Source: Ashinkailepas kermadecensis (taxonomy: Eukaryota; Arthropoda; Thecostraca; Neolepadidae). From it: a stretch of DNA of 64,000 nt. Position numbers and translations under genes: made by a program. Numbering within the stretch: the first letter of the stretch is position 1; every line of letters starts with the position of its first letter. The notes below the pieces were generated by a model that saw nothing but the letters and a program-made list of their open reading frames with translations, did not search any database and was not told the DNA's origin. The DNA is taken from NCBI GenBank assembly GCA_034440615.1, contig JAOTOM010004022.1:47501-111500 (forward strand), read 5' to 3'. Positions 57,476 to 64,000 of the stretch are shown here, piece after piece.

Positions 57476-60424
57476 GCGCGAGGCGGCAGCCGCAGGGCGA
57501 CACGTCAGCCTCCAGACCGTGACGACGACCAGGATGGTGAGAAGACGGACGGGGAGCCCCGATGCGTGTTGACACCTGATGACCGCAGGGATGGGCCGGT
57601 CCGAGCCAGGCTCGTCGACGAAGACGATGTGTCTCGTCAGCAGAGGTCCAGCGGATCGACGTTGCAGCCTCGGGTAGCTCTCACGGTTCACATACACAGT
57701 CGCATACACAAGGCCGCCTCGTGTTCTCGCTCGGCCAACCCTGCCCTCCCCACCCTCCCGCGATCACATATTAACTAACCCAACAGCGCGAGGATTTTCT
57801 TTGGGAAAGTGTAGCGATAATTGACTTCTTTGGTACAAAGAAGTGATATTGGTACACATTGGCACATAAACACAGCTTGTTCTTGCATCGCTTCCGATGT
57901 GCCCCCATCTCTGTCCTGCCCGCGAAGGTGTCAATTTGCACCTGAAGGGTTCCGCAATGTTTTCATAACTTAACATGGCTTCCGATAGCGGGACCTCATG
58001 AATTATTTCGCCTTCTGGATCAATTCAATGCTTCCGCCAAATAATTCCCATGAACAGACACCAGGGCACCTTGACACACTTTCCTCCTACACCGCTGGAA
58101 GCAGCTGTTCATGGCGAAAGACGAAGTGGTTTCAGTTCAGGCCATTGCTTCTCAAGTGGGGATAATGTCTCCCTTCCTTCGCTACGCTACTGGGTGAGGT
58201 GATCGGATAACGACCGAAGTACCACTAAATTGTTCGAGGTTCGGTGCAGAAAATGAGAATGCATTAACATATTATGTCGTGTATACGTCACCAGCCTCAA
58301 ACCCAGGCTTCCAAATAATTGCTGCTTTGTCCCTCACGACATTGGTGTAGCGATGCATACAAGCTGCGAGGCCATGACACCCGGAAGTGTACAAAGGACT
58401 CGTGGAATGTTCAGTTATAGTATCAACGCTATGTTTTGCCTGAAAATATGAGGCCTAACCTTGCTGTTGTCCTAACCTGGGACCAACAGTGGTCCCAGGA
58501 GCAGATCCAACATTTTTTTCTCGGAAGGAACTGCACCTGCTATGAGCGCCACAATTCACAACATTATTAAGCCGCAGTCGAACAGTTAGAATAAACTGCA
58601 GTCGCCTTCGTGGGAACTAAAAGGAGTCCAAAATCGCCTGGAGGGAGCCTGAACTTTTTTTACGAAAGTCACTAGAGGGGCAGACTTAGGCCGCATAATT
58701 AGCCAAAAAGCCGCAAGAATCCGAAATGAGATGCCGAAGTCGGTTCCAAAAGAACACAACAAGAATAGGAGGATGGTTGGCCACGCCCTTTTACCCCGTT
58801 GATCCGTCCGGACCGACCCACTGAGCTCGTTGTTTTTTGTTTGCTTTTTTTTAGCTCTACCTGTGAATTACACAGTGGCCTTGACAATCCAGTAAGGAAT
58901 CCCGACCATGTCGCCCAAAGTGGCCGATTTGCAGGCACAGATATGAAGACTGTTCCCATGTCTTGACAGCCTTATACATGCTTTTTAACGAAATATGGAA
59001 CCAATAGGCCGCAAATGAACTCTTTTCTCACGATTATATCCTGCGTGGTATATAACTGATGGAGGATCGCATTCTAACCACAGTTGTCGAGCCTTGCTTG
59101 ACTTGGCCAAGACACATTTAATGGTCCTGTTTTAGTACATTTTTCTTACATCATGTTCGGTTAGCTTTCGCAGCCAATACCTGAAGATCAAACAAGCAAC
59201 ATTCATATGTGTATTAGGTAACATCACCAGAACGAATCATGGCAGAATGAATTTCCGTAAGATACTTCTTCAATTTAATATCAGACCGATAATTTTCAAT
59301 TGAAAGAACGAGCTAAAATTGCTGTCATTCTCCACATCATGAGACTACTGGAGCTGCCACTAATGTCATGCAGCCCAGCCATATATCACAGGATCTGTTC
59401 CGGTCATTGTCTATGCTCCCGATCATGGGCGCTTGTTGGATGGCTTCATGGTGACGTATTGGCGGAATGCAGGAACCCGGCTGAGTAGGGCAAATCCTGA
59501 AAGCAGAATGGTAAATTTAGAACATGGGTAGTATGGGCCACAGCAGCGGTGTAGTCAGGGTTTCTATGAAGGAAGGGAGAGTGTTAAAACAATATGTAAC
59601 AATAGGAAAGGGAATTTGCACAAAAAAACAACAACATAGAATGCGCAAGAAAGATCGCACAAAGCATACCACAGGCAATATAGACCACCACAAAGAGAGC
59701 AGAGCACCTATAACAAATGCAACATAAAGCATAAAGCAATGACACGCTTCAGACCGTGTGTACCACTCTGTAATCTGCATATTAAGTCACTTGAAAAAGC
59801 ATGCCTTTTTACTGCAGGGGCGAGAACCGACCTGTCTGAGACTCACTTGGCATAACCAAGAGGCGAAGTATAAGATTCGTTGGCATGATTTGTCTGTGAC
59901 CACCACGTTTGCTTGCTGACAGGAGCCATATCAAGACATTTCTTTCATTGAACAGCTTTGCGTTTGGCAGGCCATAGACACACCGTGTCTGCACTTTCTG
60001 CGGGGGGGGGGAGCTAACACCAATCGAGTGTTCAAGATTACCTTAACATGTTTGTTACTGATGAACTTCCAGACATGGTCGGAATTACTCCTCCATGCTA
60101 CGTTGTGTCGGGCAACCGTTTTCTGTGCACAGCGTATGCACGTAATTGGGTAGCCTCCCCAGTGCATGCTAGAGGATAGGATCATGCAGGATGCATCCCG
60201 TTCTTCTTAGCTGTCTATGTTGCATCCTAAAATTGCTTGCCTATGTTTTTCTGTATTCACACATGAAGAGTAGTTGCTTTCTTCAACCAAATTCAAGAGC
60301 CGCAGTTGTGATGCAACATTTCATGTGTCCCAACATGTACATCTAAGTACCAGAATTTCACATTTTCCCCTCATCCCTTCATTTTTTTCTTACACCTGAC
60401 ACCTAACTCAGCGAATGATCAAAA
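57476..60424. other. Unique DNA, no gene recognised
   Basis: CAGCGGTGTAGTCAGGG at 59,544 and CAGGGGCGAG at 59,815 look like hAT-like left ends, but no partner ends or duplications were found. A (G)11 run lies near 60,001. No exon supported. Confidence 0.35.
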
Positions 60425-60448
60425 CTGGTCGAAGCGCCCTAAAGCCCC
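60425..60448 (+). mobile_element. LINE 3'-end remnant
   Basis: CTGGTCGAAGCGCCCTAAAG matches the LINE tail family and then runs into C and A homopolymers. Confidence 0.45.
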
Positions 60449-60509
60449 CCCCCCCCCAAAAAAAAAACACCTGACTTAAAATTAATTTGAGAACACTGAC
60501 ACCCCAGTG

Positions 60510-60626
60510 ATATGTGTGTATTTATGTATGCATATATGTATCTATGTATGTATGAATGCATGCATGCATGCATGTATGTATGTTTGTATGTCTGCATGCA
60601 TGTGTGTATGCTTGTATGTTGTGTAT

Positions 60627-60672
<46 letters not shown>

Positions 60673-60705
60673 TTGTATGTATGTATATATATATATATAT
60701 ATTTA
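60510..60705. repeat. Compound TATG/CATG/CA/TA microsatellite
   Basis: (TATG)n and (CATG)n steps from 60,510 are followed by (CA)7 near 60,628-60,641, a (TA)n run to about 60,666, TGTATGT steps, and a second (TA)n run to about 60,702. Confidence 0.97.
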
Positions 60706-62470
60706 TGATGCCTAATATGCAGGGATGTCGTATGAAATTGATTTAGATAGTTCAAATGTTCAAAGATATATGGTGCGATGCTTGGGGTTGGGAAACTGGA
60801 AAACCGTACTAAGCACATAACCACGGAAATATTATGTCTTGATCATATATAAGGCGCATTGCTTGACTGTGGCAGATACCAAGAATGCACAATATGAATG
60901 GCATGTATTATGGCATCAAAAGGCACGCACTAACAGAAAGATCCTGTTGTTTACTTTGGATTTCCCAGCATGCCTCTTGTGCATACAATATTATCGGCTT
61001 GTTGGTTGAACTCCGACCACACCACCTGCTCGCTAAATTCAACGACGGAACCACCATGCGGTGTGTGTGGGTGGCGAACGAGTCCCACACAGTCATTTTC
61101 CTGTGTGGATTGTCCGCCACAGTCGACAAAGGCTCTGCGAATTTGGCGGACCCAACCTCGTACCCTACGAAACAAGAAGACGAAATAACTGTTCGACACA
61201 TGACGAGCGAGGGTTGCTAGTTTCAAGTCTTTAAAGGCAGATGCATCGTGTGGACGGTGATGTGTTACATATTTATCAATTGCGATACATAGCATGAGCA
61301 AAGTGTCTTGCGACACTCCATTTATGGAAATAATTATGGAGAGCGATATGATTAAATATAAGTATGGCTGTTCGGAAGAATTATAATTGGGCCGTATTGA
61401 AATGTGTTCCCCACTCACAATTGCAGCTTTTCTTGACCACTGCGGGTAAACAGTATTTTCGGACTCGGAATACCAAACAATTGCAGCTCTCCATTATTTT
61501 GATCGGGTTATATTGTTCACAAAATAAAGCACACGCAAGCATGACCGACAACATTGTTCCGCAGAGCCGCTAGTTGTGTGCACAACTTAATAGTATGATC
61601 AGAGGTGCTAACTGATCATGTCTGGGTGTTAAAGACAGTTCCGCAATCATTTTCGATTGGGTGAAACTGCCATTGGCAATCGCCGTGGTAATGTTAGCGG
61701 AGACACCAGTTCACAAATGATAGCAAAACACAACAGTTATAGAGTTAATAACTAAGAGCGTCCAGATACATGAACCCTGTACAGAGCACATGCAAGCTAG
61801 TAAATAAGGACTGTTAATCATCTCTGGACATGCTTGCAATGTGCACTGTTGTTCTCACATGCTTGCAATGTGTAATGGTTGTTATGCTCTTCTTCAAAAT
61901 CATGGTGATGGCTCAAATCCTTATGGGGGTGGCTCAGAAGAAAGTTGGAGTGGCCTGAGCCATCCCAAAAGTATGCAAAATGATACCCCTGCTACTATGG
62001 CATTGATTCCACCGCACTATGCAACCCGAAACCACACACTGGATGTCATTAGGGAAGTTGATTTAATCACTTGGCACACACTGTGATTTACGTCCTACCA
62101 CGCAATTATATAAGCAAATTGAAAGCTGATTGTAACCATATGCAGAACAGCGCGATACTAAAGTTGCATGAATTATGGCCATTCTATTGTGACGTGACGA
62201 ATATCCTCACCGTACCGTAATGGGATTTATCGACCATAGTTAATCGTGGAATGCCGCTGCTCTCCCATTGTACACGTATTTCATAGCCGCTGCTGTCTCG
62301 GTGTACACGTATTTCATGCGCAGTGCACAGTTTGATCCCACAGCCACCGACGTACAAGCCGGTGTTGGAAGCTTATCCGGGTGGGCGTCTTCCTGACGTT
62401 TCTCCGCTTAAAACTGTCGTTCTGAGAGCTCGCCTCTCATCGGCTTCGCTGCGTTTTCCCATGTACACAA
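60706..62470. other. Unique DNA, no gene recognised
   Basis: A short repeat, CATGCTTGCAATGTG, occurs at about 61,828 and 61,859. No exon supported. Confidence 0.3.
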
Positions 62471-62521
62471 ACCATTAGCGTTTGAAGTCGGCGGTGTGCG
62501 GCCTTCGGCGAGGACGCCGCC

Positions 62522-62619
62522 ATGTCGTCCCGGCGTCGGCGGCACGACAACGCTTACGACTCGGATACGCTCGGTGTCCGCCGCACAGCAGCGACACCGG
62601 CGCCCGCGCCGCCGACCTC
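62522..62619 (+). CDS. Candidate first coding exon, cytosolic-type N-terminus
   Basis: The ATG at 62,522 has an almost perfect start context, GCCGCCATGTCG. It opens 32 codons, MSSRRRRHDNAYDSDTLG followed by VRRTAATPAPAPPT. The exon would end at 62,619, directly before GTAAGTGGA, a consensus splice donor, leaving phase 2. Without splicing the frame stops at once (TAA in the donor). There is no signal peptide; the N-terminus is basic, then Asp/Tyr/Ser-containing, then Ala/Pro-rich and probably disordered. The exon sits at the edge of a GC-rich block that fits a promoter. Downstream exons would lie to the right. I cannot name the protein. Confidence 0.45.
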
Positions 62620-62799
62620 GTAAGTGGACGCAATCTCGCGGCTCGCCCGGCGTCGACCGACCTGGCCAACTCTCTCGTTAATCCGCATTCCGTGTTTATC
62701 TGTGCATCGCGCCGCCGCCGTGCCGAGCTGGCCGGTCGGCGGCCGCGCCACCACCGCCGCCGACTACTAATGGTGACGCCGCCGCGCCGACCACCGACT

Positions 62800-63245
62800 A
62801 CCGGTCACCGACCACTGGTCACCGGTCACCGGTCACGGACCACCGGTCACGGACCACCGGCCACGGACCACCGGTCACGGACCACCGGTCACCGGTCACC
62901 GACCACCGGTCACCGACCACCGGTCACCGACCACCGGTCACCGACCACCGGTCACCGACCACCGATCACCGATCACCGGTCACCGGTCACCGGTCACCGA
63001 CCACCGGTCACTGGTCACCGGTCACCGACCACCGACCACCGACCACCGACCACCGGTCACCGGTCACCGACCACCGGTCACCGACCACCACCGGTCACTG
63101 GTCACCGGTCACCGACCACCGGTCACCGGTCACTGGTCACCGGTCACTGGTCACCGGTCACCGGTCACCGGTCACCGACCACCGACCACCGGTCACCGAC
63201 CACCGGTCACCGACCACCGGTCACCGACCACCGACCACCGGTCAC
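62800..63245. repeat. GGTCACC/GACCACC 7-bp-step minisatellite
   Basis: Roughly 60 seven-base steps, mainly CGGTCAC and CGACCAC, alternate to give 14-bp units such as CCACCGGTCACCGA. Variants are CGATCAC, TGGTCAC and CGGACCA. The array begins about 180 bp after the candidate donor at 62,620. The Thr/Gly/His/Pro frame running through it is an artefact. Confidence 0.97.
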
Positions 63246-63510
63246 TATCCGCCGATCATCACTGTCGGCCGTCCTCTGACCGCTGACTGCTGACCAGTGA
63301 GCACTATCCACCAACCACTGATTGCCAGCCGCTAATCACTAATTACCAGTCACTGTCTGCTGTCCATTCACCCGTGCACTTCCCACCGATCACTCTCCAC
63401 TTACCACTGTCTGCTGTCCATTGGCGACTGCACTGTGCACTCCTGCACTGAGTGCTGATCGCTGTCGACTGTCAATCCAACAACTAATTGCTGAGCACTG
63501 ATCACACCCA
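63246..63510. repeat. Degenerate edge of the same array
   Basis: CACTG, GACTGCTGACC, ACCACTGATTGCC, CACTGTCTGCTGTCCATT (twice, at about 63,351 and 63,406) and similar steps keep the 7-8-bp CCACTGA-like rhythm, but with many changes. I read it as the older, decayed flank of the GGTCACC array. Confidence 0.6.
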
Positions 63511-64000
63511 CCTGCCGTCCTATGGCGCCGGCCTGTCGTGGATGTGCATATGAAGTTGTTAATGAAACGGAAGCCGTATGGTGCTTACCCCGCTATTGCT
63601 AGATTGCTACTCTATGCTGGTTGTTAAATGCATTTAAGTGCGTAGGCAACATTTAGCTGGAATTATGTTAAATAATATTCAATTTGTTGTTGGTCTCTAA
63701 TGAAGCCAACTATCCTGGTTATTCATACCGGGATAGTTGGTTTCTGTTTAGAGACCCTTCTGCATGGCTATGCAATTTTCATTCGGCGGCCGGATATAGG
63801 AGTTCCGTAATGGCGGCGGAACTTTACAAAGCTTGTTTTTAACTGCGGAAAATTATGATAGGCTATCATTGATGTCCACTCCAGTGAATGTGCGGGGAAT
63901 TCATGTCCAGAATCGCATCTCCACTTATTGGCTACATGTACTTAAAAAGGCTGGATAACGCAATGACAAATTCATGGCTGTTGATATTTTGACGTGAGCT
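63511..64000. other. Unique DNA, no gene recognised apart from the hairpin
   Basis: The stretch to the window end holds the hairpin at 63,692-63,756 and otherwise no array, transposon end or exon I can support. Confidence 0.3.
63692..63756. repeat. Two-part hairpin
   Basis: GGTCTCTAA (63,692-63,700) pairs exactly with TTAGAGACC (63,748-63,756). Inside it, CCAACTATCCTGG pairs with CCGGGATAGTTGG with one wobble. The whole could be a small MITE remnant or a structured transcript. Confidence 0.75.

Noticed and set aside
56504..57709. A single 401-residue protein spanning the 74-bp array and the endonuclease relic
   Set aside because: The N-terminal two thirds is array translation; only the last 90 or so residues resemble a LINE endonuclease, and the frame breaks directly afterwards.
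59544..59825. Further hAT-like MITE between CAGCGGTGTAG and CAGGGGCGAG
   Set aside because: Both look like left ends in the same orientation; no matching right end or 8-bp duplication was found.

Overview
This is eukaryotic nuclear DNA, most likely from an arthropod. A crustacean or chelicerate fits best, but the species cannot be read from the sequence. The evidence is a decayed Tc1/mariner-type transposon whose N-terminal domain is of a kind common in arthropods, fragments of non-LTR retrotransposons, several short DNA transposons with clear target-site duplications, abundant micro- and minisatellites, and candidate first exons with splice donors. There are no bacterial operons, no ribosomal RNA genes and no intact long gene. 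Nearly all long open frames are by-products of tandem repeats whose units lack stop codons.

Layout. 1-1,630: an old degenerate repeat, then a GC-rich region ending in a candidate secreted-protein first exon (1,545-1,626) with a consensus splice donor. 1,630-9,200: mostly unique DNA with two hairpins, two hAT-like MITEs (5,193-5,370 and 8,477-8,971) and a 0.7-kb TG-rich microsatellite. 9,222-10,601: a complete but dead mariner-type element sitting against a 30-bp minisatellite. 11-16 kb: 54-, 86/88-, 308- and 96-bp tandem arrays; the 96-bp array appears to be the expanded body of a tRNA-like SINE. 16-24 kb: a perfect 42-bp palindrome, a third hAT-like MITE, a LINE reverse transcriptase relic, two more hAT-like MITEs and arrays of 11 and 34 bp. 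26-33 kb: arrays of 41, 78, 32 and 13 bp, a compound AG/AT microsatellite, and a second candidate signal-peptide exon at 33,418. 35,363-36,436: a foldback element with arms of roughly 0.5 kb and a perfect 9-bp duplication. 37.4-37.9 kb: the 3' end of a LINE (RNase H plus tail). 42.9-49.2 kb: five dense minisatellites. 54.4 kb: a perfect 55-nt hairpin. 55.3-57.5 kb: a LINE endonuclease relic between a 20-bp and a 74-bp array. 62.5-63.5 kb: a candidate first exon followed by a GGTCACC-rich array.

How it works together. No pathway is encoded here. The window looks like intergenic and intronic DNA shaped by repeated transposon insertion and by tandem amplification of GC-rich units. The only sequences likely to contribute to host proteins are three short candidate first exons; their downstream exons are not recognised. 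All clade, function and host statements are inference from sequence features read by eye.
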